Positions 8,656-17,088 of a DNA stretch of 44,038 nucleotides are shown in pieces (the stretch's first letter is position 1; each line of letters starts with the position of its first letter). The position numbers and the translations under genes are program-made. Source of the stretch: Planctomycetota bacterium (GTDB lineage: Bacteria; Planctomycetota; UBA1135; UBA2386); NCBI GenBank assembly GCA_016795295.1, contig JAEUHP010000049.1, forward strand, positions 1-44,038, given 5' to 3'. The notes beneath the pieces are model-generated. The model searched no databases. It saw only the letters and a program-made list of their open reading frames with translations, and was not told where the DNA came from.

Positions 8656-9150
8656 TCAGCCGGCCACGTGCAGCCACTGCAGCAGATACAGGTGCCACCC
8701 GAGCAGTGCCGTGTAGGCGAGCAACACGAACCACAGGCCGAAACGCGCCGAGCGGAAGTTCTTGGTCAGCGTCAGGAACGCGCAGCACAGGCCGATGCCG
8801 ACGGTCTTGAACACCAAGAACGGCCAGGGGTGGGTGGCCAGATCCAGGATGCTCTGCACGAACGGGTTGAGCTCTTTGCCGCCGTGCGACAGGAACAGCA
8901 GGGTGAACCAGGCGTCGAGCAGGTTCAGGGCCAGGATCGCCGCCACCATCAGGAACAGTTTCGCGCCGTGGGCGTCGACGAAAGCACCCTCCCGCTCTTC
9001 GGTGCGGCGGACGGTGCGCCGGCGCCCGCCGAACAGCGCATACCGGCTCCACATCGGAGTCGGCCGGGCGCGCCGGTCGGTATGCCGCCGTTCGTCCAGG
9101 GTGCTGGGGGCGTTGGGAGCAGCCGGCAGGGGGTGGAGCACGGTGTTCAC
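8656..9150 (-). CDS. DUF5658-type small membrane protein
   Basis: 164 residues from a GTG at 9150. The first 50 residues are basic and arginine-rich (DERRHTDRRARPTP, then FGGRRRTVRRTEE). Three or four hydrophobic helices follow. The first contains NLLDAWFTLLFLSHGGKELNPF, the hallmark of DUF5658 proteins; the others lie around FLVFKTVGIGLCCAFL and GLWFVLLAYTALLGWHLYLL. No enzymatic motif is visible. The family is common in planctomycetes and proteobacteria, but its role is unknown. An in-frame ATG near residue 33 is an alternative start. Confidence 0.8.
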   Translation of the reverse strand: MNTVLHPLPAAPNAPSTLDERRHTDRRARPTPMWSRYALFGGRRRTVRRTEEREGAFVDAHGAKLFLMVAAILALNLLDAWFTLLFLSHGGKELNPFVQSILDLATHPWPFLVFKTVGIGLCCAFLTLTKNFRSARFGLWFVLLAYTALLGWHLYLLQWLHVAG

Positions 9151-9281
9151 GCCCCCCAGTCTACCTCCTGCCGCCGGGCGGGTTTGCGCTGCGGCGTGGG
9201 TGTCTTGCCTGCCGCCGATGGCAGCGCGGCTGCGGCTGCCTCGAATCGAGAACCGGGCCGCCCCGCAGGGGCTGTGTGCAG

Positions 9282-10577
9282 TCAGGAGAACTTGGTGATG
9301 CCGGGCATGGCCACGCCGTGCTGCGGCGGCGTCATGTCGAGCGTCACGTCGTCCGGCATCAGCACCTCCTGGCTGTTCCAGGCCTGGTCCCAGGTGATGC
9401 GCTTGCCGGTGTAGGCGGCCATCCGGCCTTGCAGCGCCATCATGGTGCTCTTGCACATGTACTCGCCGTTCTGGATCGGCTTGCCGGCCCGGATCGCGGC
9501 GAACAGCGCGTCGTGCTCGTTCTGGTACATGTCGCGCACCTTGCCGGTGAACTGCCACTCGTTGGCGCCGCGGATCGCGTGTTGGAACACGTTGGCGCGG
9601 CCCTCGGTGCCGAGCACGTACTCGTTCACGTCGCGCCAGCAGTTGTTCTGCTGCCGACAGTAGCTGTAGCCGCGGGTGCCGTCTTCCCACTCGTAGACGG
9701 TGGCGAAGTGGTCGTAGACGGTGCCGAACAGCGGATCCGTGCGCACTTGCCGGCCGCCCAGCGACACGGCGGCGATCGGGTAGACGTCGCGCTTGATCCA
9801 AGCCATCACGTCGAGCGTGTGGATGTGTTGTTCGGCGATCAGGTCGCCCGACAGCCACGGGTAGTAGAGCCAGTTGCGCAGTTGCCACTCCATCTCGGTC
9901 CACTGTGGCTTGCGCGGGAAGCTCCACAGCTCGCCGGTGATGTAGTTGCCCTGGATGGCCAAGATCTCGCCGATGGCGCCTTCCTGCAGGCGTTCGACGA
10001 TGGCCCGACGGCCGTCGTGGTAGCGGTAGCAGAGGCCGCTGACCACGCTCAGGCCCTTTTGCTTGGCCAGTTCGCAAGCGGCCAGCACGCGGCGCACGCC
10101 CGGCGCATCGGTGGCGACCGGCTTCTCGCAGAACACGTGCACGCCCTTCTGGATGGCGCGTTCGATCTGCAGCGGCCGGAAGCCGGGCGGGGTCGCGAGC
10201 AGCACCACGTCGACGCCGGCAGCCAGCACTTGGTCGATGGCCGAGAGGCCGACGAACTGGCGTTCCTTCGGCACGTCGACCTGATCCTGGCGCTTCTGTT
10301 CCGCCATCGCTTCGGTCACCGCGGCGAGGCCGCCTTCGAGGCGGTCGACGAACGCATCGCCGGCGGCCACCAGCACGTTCTTGCGGTGTGCCATCAACGC
10401 TTGCACCGCCGCACCCGAACCGCGGCCGCCGATGCCGACGATGCCGATGCGCAGTGTGTCGCTGCCTTGGTGCACCGGCCCGGCCGCGCGCAGGGCGCCC
10501 AGGGAACCGCCCGCGGCGAGGCCGGCTGCGGAAGCGGAGGCGAGGAACGAACGGCGCGTGGTCGGAGGGTTCGGCAT
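9282..10577 (-). CDS. Tat-exported Gfo/Idh/MocA-family oxidoreductase
   Basis: 431 residues. The N-terminus NPPTTRRSFLASASAAGLAA is a twin-arginine signal, so the enzyme is likely exported folded with its NAD(P). The Rossmann domain begins at LRIGIVGIGGRGSG (about 45-57), and the family VFCEKPVATD motif lies near 160. The C-terminal alpha/beta domain includes GDLIAEQHIHTLDVMAW, where the family places its substrate-binding His. Exported Gfo/Idh/MocA enzymes are strongly expanded in planctomycetes and act on sugars or polyols; the substrate is unknown here. The ATG at 10577 begins exactly at the Tat signal. Confidence 0.92.
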   Translation of the reverse strand: MPNPPTTRRSFLASASAAGLAAGGSLGALRAAGPVHQGSDTLRIGIVGIGGRGSGAAVQALMAHRKNVLVAAGDAFVDRLEGGLAAVTEAMAEQKRQDQVDVPKERQFVGLSAIDQVLAAGVDVVLLATPPGFRPLQIERAIQKGVHVFCEKPVATDAPGVRRVLAACELAKQKGLSVVSGLCYRYHDGRRAIVERLQEGAIGEILAIQGNYITGELWSFPRKPQWTEMEWQLRNWLYYPWLSGDLIAEQHIHTLDVMAWIKRDVYPIAAVSLGGRQVRTDPLFGTVYDHFATVYEWEDGTRGYSYCRQQNNCWRDVNEYVLGTEGRANVFQHAIRGANEWQFTGKVRDMYQNEHDALFAAIRAGKPIQNGEYMCKSTMMALQGRMAAYTGKRITWDQAWNSQEVLMPDDVTLDMTPPQHGVAMPGITKFS

Positions 10578-10657
10578 GGCGGGCGTGGGCAGCGTGGGCG
10601 CTGCCGCTGCCCAGCGTAGCCGCGTGGCCGCGGGTGGCCAAGCGCGCGGCGCGCCGA

Positions 10658-11320
10658 CTAACTGCCCTTGGGCCGCAGCACGATCGGCTTCGGCAGCGGC
10701 TGGCCCTGCGGCACGAACCGCATCGACACCGAATTCACGCAGTGCCGCGTGTTCTTCGCCGTCATGCGTTCGCCGGTGAACACGTGGCCGAGGTGGCCCT
10801 GGCAGTTCGCACAGACGATCTCGGTGCGTTCCATGCCGTGGCTGCGGTCGTGGTGGCGCGTGATCGCGCCCGGCAGCTCGTCGTCGAACGCCGGCCAGCC
10901 GCAGCCGCTGTGGAACTTGTCTGCGGAGCGGTACAGCGCCGCATTGCACTGGCGGCACACATAGGTGCCCTCGGCCTCGTGGTCGGTGTATTCCCCGGTG
11001 CCGGCGCGTTCGGTGCCCTTTTGCTGGATCACCCAGGCTTCGAAGGTGGTCAGCGGGTTGTAGGCGGTCGGGTCGGCATTCGGCGTGGGGGCAGCCATGT
11101 CGGTTCGAGGGGCGGCGGGGTTGGCCCCGGCCGCCGCAGGCTCGGCTGCGGCGAACGGGTTGGTCGGTGCCGGGAACCTGCTGCCTGGTGGCTCAGGGCT
11201 CGGCGTCGGCTGCCCCTGGTTCGCGGTGCCTTCGCTGGCACCGCAGGCGGTGCCCAAACTCGCTGCGGCGAGCAGCGCGGCGCAGCACCAGAGGCGGCGG
11301 AAGGAGGGTGTGAGCGGCAT
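10658..11320 (-). CDS. msrB: Exported peptide-methionine (R)-S-oxide reductase
   Basis: 220 residues. An N-terminal hydrophobic stretch ends in LGTACGAS, a lipobox-like site, and is followed by a Pro/Ala-rich linker to about residue 85. The MsrB domain shows both zinc CxxC pairs (CRQC and CANC), SGCGWPAFD, the GHLGHVFTGE loop, and the catalytic Cys at about 194 in RHCVNSVSMRF. It reduces methionine-R-sulfoxide in proteins. The export signal places this copy in the cell envelope, where its electron donor cannot be cytoplasmic thioredoxin directly. An ATG 13 codons upstream is possible, but 11320 starts at the signal peptide. Confidence 0.92.
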   Translation of the reverse strand: MPLTPSFRRLWCCAALLAAASLGTACGASEGTANQGQPTPSPEPPGSRFPAPTNPFAAAEPAAAGANPAAPRTDMAAPTPNADPTAYNPLTTFEAWVIQQKGTERAGTGEYTDHEAEGTYVCRQCNAALYRSADKFHSGCGWPAFDDELPGAITRHHDRSHGMERTEIVCANCQGHLGHVFTGERMTAKNTRHCVNSVSMRFVPQGQPLPKPIVLRPKGS

Positions 11321-11366
11321 GGTAGGGGATACGACGGGCCGGGCGAACGGCAACCACAATCTGCAC

Positions 11367-12512
11367 TCACCCGCCGAACATCTGCGTCCACAGGTTTTCG
11401 CACCGGCCGAGCCCGGTGCGGCCGTGGTTGCCGAGCATGTTCTTGTGGTGTCCTGGGCTGTACCACCAGCCTTCGATCGCCGAAGCCCCGGTCTGGTGGC
11501 CGGCGGCGATGTTCTCGGCCGACGCCGAAGTGCCGGCGCGCGCGGCGCGGTCGCCGAACGAACGTTTGCCCGGCACCGGCGACTCGTGGCTGAAGAAATG
11601 CTGCTCGTGCATGTCCTGGCTGTGGTCGCGCGCGGCGTTGCCCAGCTTCTCGTCGATCAGCACGGTCGGCAGGCCGAGTGCCACGCGGATGCGGTTCAGG
11701 GCGAACGTGCCGCGCCACTCCTCGGCGTCGAGCCGGCCGCGCAGCGCGGCGTTGGCCTCCAGCACCTTGGCGTCGCGCCCGGGAAGGGGCAGGGCCTGCA
11801 CGCACAGCAGCCCGAGTTCGGCCTCGACGGCGTCGCCGTTCGGCGGTTCGGCCAGCTGCCGCCGCTGGTCGGCGTGGCGGCGGCCGGCGGCCTCCTGGTC
11901 CAGTTCCTGCAGGACTTCGAGGTAGAAGTCGTACAGGCTGCGCAGCGCCTCGGTCTGGGTGCGCAGGCCAGTGACCAGAGCGTCGGCCTGCGGATCGGCC
12001 GCCAGCACCTGGTCGACCGTCGGCAGCAGCCACTCGGTGAGCTGCTGCAACAGCGGATCGCAGTCCTGGTGGATGCGTTCCTTGGTCAGATCCGGCGTGC
12101 GGCTGATCGCCAGCAGCGCGCTGCGCGCGGCCGCGACCTTGGCCTCCCCGCGTTTGCCGAGGCCGGCCTGTTGGGCCTTCGGCACGGCCTTGGCGAAGCG
12201 CTGCAGAGCCCGGTCGCGGGCCTTGGGCCACGTGCGCAGGTCGGCTTCGTAGCGGCGCAGCAAGGCGTCGAACGCCTGGGCGCGGGCGGTGCCGCCGGCG
12301 GCGGTGAGTTCGGGCCACAGGGTCCGCAGGTCGTCCACGGTGGCTTGGGGCTGCTGCCAGCGCTGCAGCAACACCGCCACCGGCGGGCCCTCGGCTGGGG
12401 CCGGGGTGGGTGGGGGTGGCGGCACCGGATCCTGGCTGGGCAGTCCGGCGGGCAGTCCGGCGGCGAGCGCGGTGAGCACGGCGAGCGCGGCGCGCCGCAG
12501 CCTGCAGGGCAT
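11367..12512 (-). CDS. Exported CAP-domain (SCP/PR1) protein
   Basis: 381 residues. The signal peptide MPCRLRRAALAVLTALAAG is followed by a Pro-rich stretch and a helical, coiled-coil-like middle (about 45-240). The C-terminal CAP domain (about 255-381) has NRIRVALGLPTVLIDEKL, ARDHSQDMHEQHFFSHESP, TSASAENIAAG and GWWYSPGHHKNMLG, which supply the conserved His and Glu residues of the fold. Bacterial CAP proteins are extracytoplasmic with poorly known roles. The gene starts 5 bp after the stop of the upstream exported helical protein, so the two are almost surely co-transcribed and probably act in the same compartment. Confidence 0.87.
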   Translation of the reverse strand: MPCRLRRAALAVLTALAAGLPAGLPSQDPVPPPPPTPAPAEGPPVAVLLQRWQQPQATVDDLRTLWPELTAAGGTARAQAFDALLRRYEADLRTWPKARDRALQRFAKAVPKAQQAGLGKRGEAKVAAARSALLAISRTPDLTKERIHQDCDPLLQQLTEWLLPTVDQVLAADPQADALVTGLRTQTEALRSLYDFYLEVLQELDQEAAGRRHADQRRQLAEPPNGDAVEAELGLLCVQALPLPGRDAKVLEANAALRGRLDAEEWRGTFALNRIRVALGLPTVLIDEKLGNAARDHSQDMHEQHFFSHESPVPGKRSFGDRAARAGTSASAENIAAGHQTGASAIEGWWYSPGHHKNMLGNHGRTGLGRCENLWTQMFGG

Positions 12513-12517
12513 GAGCG

Positions 12518-13366
12518 TCACGCTTTCTTGGTCGCGCCGGGTGGCGCCCAGTTGCTGTTCTTGTTCAGCCAGCGCTGCCAATCGGGCAGCGTGCTCATGG
12601 TCTGTCCAGTGAGCTTGCTCAGGGTGTTCCGCCACTTGTCTTCGACCACGCGCAGGGTGCGCTGCGCGTTCTGTGGGCCCGGATCGAACTGCGCCTGCGG
12701 GCTGTTGTCGACCGGCCGGGTGGCCTGGCTGTGCAGGCTGCCCCATTCGCGGATCAGCAGTTTGACCACTTCGCGGCGCAGCTTCAGGTCCATGTCGTCG
12801 TAGAGGCCCAGCGCCTCCCCTCCGGCGCCGCGGATCTCGTCGTGTGGCGAACGGCTGGTTTCGTTGAGCAGCAACTCGGCTTGCTTCTCGTCCTGGGTGC
12901 GGCCGATTTCGAGCAACAACTTGGCGCGCAAAGGTTGGTGTTCCTTGAAGCGGTTGTCGCCGACCACCTTGGCGAGTTCCTTGGCGCCGTCTTCGCCGAA
13001 CTTGCCCAGCGCCTGCCCGGCCTCTTCGTAGAGGTGGGCCTTGTCGCCGGGGCGCAACTTGCCGGTGCGGAACACCTCGCCGAAGGCCTTGGCCAGCCGC
13101 TCCTTGTCCTTCGGATGCCGGGTCTCCGGCTCCTTGGCCAGCTTCTGGATCAAACCGATCGCCTGGAAGTCACCGGCCATCTTCGGGTCGGCGACTAGGC
13201 TCTTCAGTTCCTTCAGCAGTTCCGGCAGGGCCGGATCCTGGGCCGCCGGCGCCGCGGGGGGCGTGGCCGGGGGCGTGGCCCCGCCACCGGGGGCTGGGGT
13301 TTGCGCCGCCAGGGCGCAACAGAACAGTGGCAGCCAGCAGAGATGGCGAAGTGCGACAGCAGCCAT
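12518..13366 (-). CDS. Exported alpha-helical (HEAT-like) protein of unknown function
   Basis: 282 residues. The signal peptide ends around ALAAQTP and is followed by a Pro/Ala/Gly-rich linker. From about 50 to 215 there are repeated amphipathic helices with patterns such as GDKAHLYEEAGQALGKFG and EIRGAGGEALGLYDD, like HEAT/ARM repeats used for protein binding. The C-terminal part is basic with LPDWQRWLNKNSNWAPPG. There are no catalytic motifs. Coupling (5 bp) to the CAP-domain gene suggests a shared envelope role. Confidence 0.75.
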   Translation of the reverse strand: MAAVALRHLCWLPLFCCALAAQTPAPGGGATPPATPPAAPAAQDPALPELLKELKSLVADPKMAGDFQAIGLIQKLAKEPETRHPKDKERLAKAFGEVFRTGKLRPGDKAHLYEEAGQALGKFGEDGAKELAKVVGDNRFKEHQPLRAKLLLEIGRTQDEKQAELLLNETSRSPHDEIRGAGGEALGLYDDMDLKLRREVVKLLIREWGSLHSQATRPVDNSPQAQFDPGPQNAQRTLRVVEDKWRNTLSKLTGQTMSTLPDWQRWLNKNSNWAPPGATKKA

Positions 13367-13495
13367 GGTGCCCAGGATACCGGAGACGGCCTTGGCTTGC
13401 CCACCGCCAAGGGCTGGTCAATTTGCGCGGCGGGGGGCGGGTGGCAAAAGGCCGGGTTGGACTGGCCAGGGCCGATCCGGTAGCTATGCCGTTCT

Positions 13496-14473
13496 GTGCC
13501 CGATCCGAGCCTCCCAGTCCTGATCACCGGCGGAGCCGGTTTCATCGGCAGCCACCTGGCCGAACGGCTGCTGCGCGCCGGCGCTCGGGTTCGGGTGCTG
13601 GACAACCTGGACCCGTTCTACGACCCCGAGCTGAAGCGTCGCAACCTGGCCGAGCTGGCCGAACTCGGCGGGGGCCGCTTCACCTGGATCGAGGGGGACT
13701 TGCGCGATGCGGCGGCGTGCCGCACCGCCGTCGCCGGTTGTGGCGCCGTGGTGCACCTGGCGGCGTTGGCCGGGGTGCGGCCGTCGATCCAGGATCCGGT
13801 GCGCTACATGGACGTGAACGTCACCGGCACCCAGATGCTGCTGCAGCAGATCGACCGCCGCGAGGTGGTGTTCGTGTTCGGCGGCAGCAGTTCGGTGTAC
13901 GGGGGCAACACCAAGGTGCCGTTCGCCGAGAGCGACAACGTCGACCACCCGGTGTCGCCCTACGCCGCCAGCAAGAAGGCCGGGGAAGTGCTCTGCCACG
14001 CCTTCCACCACCTGCGCGGCAATCCGGTGGTGTGTCTGCGCTTCTTCACCGTCTACGGGCCACGGCAGCGGCCGGAGATGGCGATCCACCAGTTCGCGCG
14101 GCACATCACCGACGGCACCCCGCTGCCGTTCTTCGGCGACGGCGGTTCGCGGCGCGACTACACCTACGTCGACGACATCGTGGCGGGGATCCTGCTGGCG
14201 CTCGCGCCACCGAAGGGTTGGGCGATCTACAACCTCGGCGGTTCGGCGACCACGTCGCTGGCCGAGTTGGTGGCGCTGCTCGAACAGCACCTGGGTCGAC
14301 GCGCGGTGCTGCAGCGGCTGCCCGACCAGCCGGGCGACGTGCCGATCACCTACGCGGACACCGGCCTGGCGCAGCGCGAACTCGGCTACCGCAGCGCAGT
14401 GCCGTTGGCGGTGGGCATCGAGCGGTTCTGTTCCTGGTACTCGGCGCAGAAGCGCGCGGGGCGGGTGCGATGA
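13496..14473 (+). CDS. NAD-dependent sugar-nucleotide epimerase/dehydratase (extended SDR)
   Basis: 325 residues from a GTG at 13496. ITGGAGFIGSHLAE near residue 10 is the dinucleotide loop. FGGSSSVYGG and YAASKKAGE supply the Ser and YxxxK catalytic residues, and RFFTVYGPRQRPEMAI is typical of UDP-glucuronate/UDP-galactose 4-epimerases. It probably epimerises or dehydrates a UDP- or dTDP-sugar for envelope polysaccharide. It is the first gene of a five-gene rightward operon. Its TGA overlaps the next ATG. The exact sugar is not resolvable from motifs. Confidence 0.9.
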   Translation: MPDPSLPVLITGGAGFIGSHLAERLLRAGARVRVLDNLDPFYDPELKRRNLAELAELGGGRFTWIEGDLRDAAACRTAVAGCGAVVHLAALAGVRPSIQDPVRYMDVNVTGTQMLLQQIDRREVVFVFGGSSSVYGGNTKVPFAESDNVDHPVSPYAASKKAGEVLCHAFHHLRGNPVVCLRFFTVYGPRQRPEMAIHQFARHITDGTPLPFFGDGGSRRDYTYVDDIVAGILLALAPPKGWAIYNLGGSATTSLAELVALLEQHLGRRAVLQRLPDQPGDVPITYADTGLAQRELGYRSAVPLAVGIERFCSWYSAQKRAGRVR

Positions 14474-15486
14474 GCGGCCCGGTCCTGGTCACCGGTGGTG
14501 CTGGCTTCATCGGCTCGCACCTGGTGGCGCGCCTGCTCGGCCAGGGGCGCGCGGTGCGGGTGCTCGACGATTTCAGCACCGGCCAGCGGGCGAACCTCAC
14601 CGCGGCCGTGCTCGGGGTCGACACGGCGCAGCTCGAGGTGCACGAGGGGTCGGTGGCCGACGCGGCGGCGGTGCAGCGCGCGTTCGTCGGCGTGCGCCAC
14701 TGTGTGCACTTGGCAGCCCTGCCGTCGGTGGCGCGTTCGGTCGAGAAGCCACTCGACACGCACCATGCCTGTGCCACCGGCACCGCCACCGTGCTGCACG
14801 GCGCCGCGCAGGCCAAGGCGCGCGTGGTCTACGCCGGCAGCAGTTCGGCCTACGGCAACCAGCCGGTCGAACAGAAGCACGAAGATCTGCGCGAGGATCC
14901 GCTGTCGCCGTACGCCGCGGCGAAGTTCGCCGGGGAGCTGTACTGCCGGGCGTTCGCCCGCGTCTACGGCATCCAGGTGGTGGTGACGCGGTTCTTCAAC
15001 GTGTTCGGCCCCCGCCAGCCGGCCGACAGTCCGTACTCGGGGGTGGTGGCGGCGTTCTGCCGCGCGCTGCTGCGCGGCGAGGCGCCGCGCATCGACGGCG
15101 ACGGCACCCAGGCGCGCGACTTCACCTACGTCGAGGACGTGGTGGCCGGTGTGCAGCGGTGCCTCGAAGCCGGGACGGCGAATTGCGAGACGGTGAACCT
15201 CGCCTACGGCCGCAGCACCAGTGTCCTCGAACTGTACGAACGCCTCGCCGCGATCGCCCGCGAACGGCTCGGCCTCGCCGCCGTTCCCCCCCCGCGCTTC
15301 GCGCCGCCGCGGCCCGGTGACGTGCGCCACTCACTGGCCGACAGTTCCCGGGCGAAAGCCCGGTTCGGCTTCGCTCCGCAGGTCGGTTTCGCCGATGGCC
15401 TCCTGCGTACGTTCGACTGGTACCATCGAGCGTTCGTGCGGAGTACCGAAGGTTCGGGCCCCGAAGGTCGGAGCAAACAAGCATGA
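14470..15486 (+). CDS. Second NAD-dependent sugar-nucleotide epimerase/dehydratase
   Basis: 338 residues. VTGGAGFIGSHLVARLL opens the Rossmann fold. The catalytic elements are AGSSSAYGNQP and YAAAKFAGE (YxxxK), and RFFNVFGPRQ is the nucleotide-sugar loop. These and the SPYSGVVAAF segment resemble WbpP/GalE-like UDP-GlcNAc or UDP-Glc 4-epimerases. The ATG lies inside the previous stop (ATGA), and its own stop overlaps the rmlA-like start, so it is tightly coupled into the operon. It is related to its upstream neighbour but clearly divergent, so this is not a recent duplication. Confidence 0.9.
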   Translation: MSGPVLVTGGAGFIGSHLVARLLGQGRAVRVLDDFSTGQRANLTAAVLGVDTAQLEVHEGSVADAAAVQRAFVGVRHCVHLAALPSVARSVEKPLDTHHACATGTATVLHGAAQAKARVVYAGSSSAYGNQPVEQKHEDLREDPLSPYAAAKFAGELYCRAFARVYGIQVVVTRFFNVFGPRQPADSPYSGVVAAFCRALLRGEAPRIDGDGTQARDFTYVEDVVAGVQRCLEAGTANCETVNLAYGRSTSVLELYERLAAIARERLGLAAVPPPRFAPPRPGDVRHSLADSSRAKARFGFAPQVGFADGLLRTFDWYHRAFVRSTEGSGPEGRSKQA

Positions 15487-16217
15487 AGGGAGTCGTTCTC
15501 GCCGGTGGCCTTGGCAGCCGCCTCTATCCGCTCACGAAGATCACCAACAAGCACCTGTTGCCGGTCTTCAACAAGCCGATGATCTACTACCCGATCCAGT
15601 GTCTGGTGAACGCGGGCATCACCGACATCCTGGTGGTCACGGGTGGCAACTCGGCGGGGCACTTCCTGCAACTCCTGCGCAACGGCAGTGACTTCGGCCT
15701 CGCGCGCCTGCACTACGCCTACCAGGAAGGCGAAGGTGGCATCGCCGACGCGCTGAAGCTCGCCGAGTCGTTCGCCGAGGGCTCCGAGATCTGCGTGGTG
15801 CTCGGCGACAACATCATCGAGGGCAACATCGTGAAGGCCGTCGACGACTTCAAGAAGCAGGGCGGCGGCGCGAAGATCCTGCTCAAGGAAGTGCACGACC
15901 CCGAGCGCTTCGGCGTCGCCTCGGTGAAGGACGGCAAGGTGCTGAAGATCGTCGAGAAGCCGAAGACGCCGGAGTCGAACCTCGCGGTGATCGGCATCTA
16001 CATGTACGACCCGTCGGTGTTCGACATCTGCCGCACGTTGAAGCCCTCGCACCGCGGTGAGCTCGAGATCACCGACGTGAACAACGAGTACCTGCGCCGC
16101 GGCAACCTGACCTACGAAGTGCTGCGCGGCTGGTGGACCGACGCCGGCACGTTCGAGAGCCTCTACCGTTCGGCTGCCCTGGTGCGCGAGAACGGCGCCA
16201 ACCGCATGGACCTCTGA
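15483..16217 (+). CDS. rmlA: Short glucose-1-phosphate thymidylyltransferase-type nucleotidyltransferase
   Basis: 244 residues. MKGVVLAGGLGSRLYPLT is the nucleotide-binding signature, followed by NKHLLPVFNKPMIYYPI. VVLGDNI holds the metal-binding Asp, and IVEKPKTP and RGWWTDAGTFESL are typical of dTDP-glucose synthases. It makes dTDP-glucose from glucose-1-phosphate and dTTP. Classical RmlA is about 290 residues. This one ends soon after the WWTDAGT motif and lacks the C-terminal helices that form the allosteric dTDP-rhamnose site, so feedback control may differ. Shorter family members of this size are known. ATGA overlap with the upstream epimerase. Confidence 0.88.
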   Translation: MKGVVLAGGLGSRLYPLTKITNKHLLPVFNKPMIYYPIQCLVNAGITDILVVTGGNSAGHFLQLLRNGSDFGLARLHYAYQEGEGGIADALKLAESFAEGSEICVVLGDNIIEGNIVKAVDDFKKQGGGAKILLKEVHDPERFGVASVKDGKVLKIVEKPKTPESNLAVIGIYMYDPSVFDICRTLKPSHRGELEITDVNNEYLRRGNLTYEVLRGWWTDAGTFESLYRSAALVRENGANRMDL

Positions 16218-16221
16218 GCCG

Positions 16222-17088
16222 GTGGCGACCCGACCCGAGCTGCTGATCACCGGTGCCGGTGGCCAACTCGGCCAGGCACTGCTGCGTGCTGCCGCGGCCC
16301 GTGGTGGTGCCGCCGTGGGGCTCGGCCACGCCGAATTGCCGGTCGAGGATCGGGACCGGGTGCGCACCGAACTGGGCCAGCACCGGCCGCGCTGGGTCCT
16401 GCACTGCGGAGCCTGGACCGACGTGGACGGTTGCGAGGCCGACCCGGCCCGCGCCGAACGCAGCAACGCCCTCGGCACCGCCCATCTCGCCGAGGCCTGC
16501 CTCGAACTCGGCATCGGCTTGGTCCACGTCAGCACCGACTTCGTGTTCGACGGCCGGCGCACCACCCCGTACCTGGTCGACGCCCCGCCGGCCCCGTTGT
16601 CCGCCTACGGCCGCAGCAAGTGGCTCGGCGAACAGGCGGTGCTGCGGCACGGTCGACCGGACTTCCACGTGGTGCGCACCAGTTGGGTGTTCGGCATCGG
16701 CGGCAAGAACTTCCCGCGCGCGATCCTGGCGCGCGCCCGGAGCGGGCAGCCGCTGCGGGTGGTCACCGACCAGCGCGGCCGACCGACGTTCGCCACCGAC
16801 CTCGCCGAGGCGTTGCTGGACCTGGTCGGCAGCGGTGCTCCCGGTGGGATCTACCACGCGGCCAACCAGGGCGAGTGCTCGTGGCACGAGTTCGCCGTGG
16901 CGATCCTCGCCGCCGCCGGGCTCGATCAGGTGCCGGTCGGCACCATGACCAGTGCCGAACTCGGCCGGCCGGCGCCACGACCTGCATACTCGGTGCTCGA
17001 CACCCAGCGTCTCGACACCGTGCGCGGGCGGCCCATGCCGCACTACCAAGACGCGCTGCGGCGCTACCTGCAAGAAGAACTGCGATGA
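16222..17088 (+). CDS. rmlD: dTDP-4-dehydrorhamnose reductase
   Basis: 288 residues from a GTG at 16222, four bases after the rmlA stop. ITGAGGQLGQALL is the NAD(P)H loop. NALGTAHLAEAC, STDFVFDG and the catalytic YGRSKWLGE (YxxxK) follow, then RTSWVFGIGGKNFPRAIL, all diagnostic of RmlD. It performs the final reduction to dTDP-L-rhamnose. Its stop overlaps the rmlB start. RmlD needs the product of the 3,5-epimerase RmlC, whose gene is not in this operon. Confidence 0.93.
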   Translation: MATRPELLITGAGGQLGQALLRAAAARGGAAVGLGHAELPVEDRDRVRTELGQHRPRWVLHCGAWTDVDGCEADPARAERSNALGTAHLAEACLELGIGLVHVSTDFVFDGRRTTPYLVDAPPAPLSAYGRSKWLGEQAVLRHGRPDFHVVRTSWVFGIGGKNFPRAILARARSGQPLRVVTDQRGRPTFATDLAEALLDLVGSGAPGGIYHAANQGECSWHEFAVAILAAAGLDQVPVGTMTSAELGRPAPRPAYSVLDTQRLDTVRGRPMPHYQDALRRYLQEELR

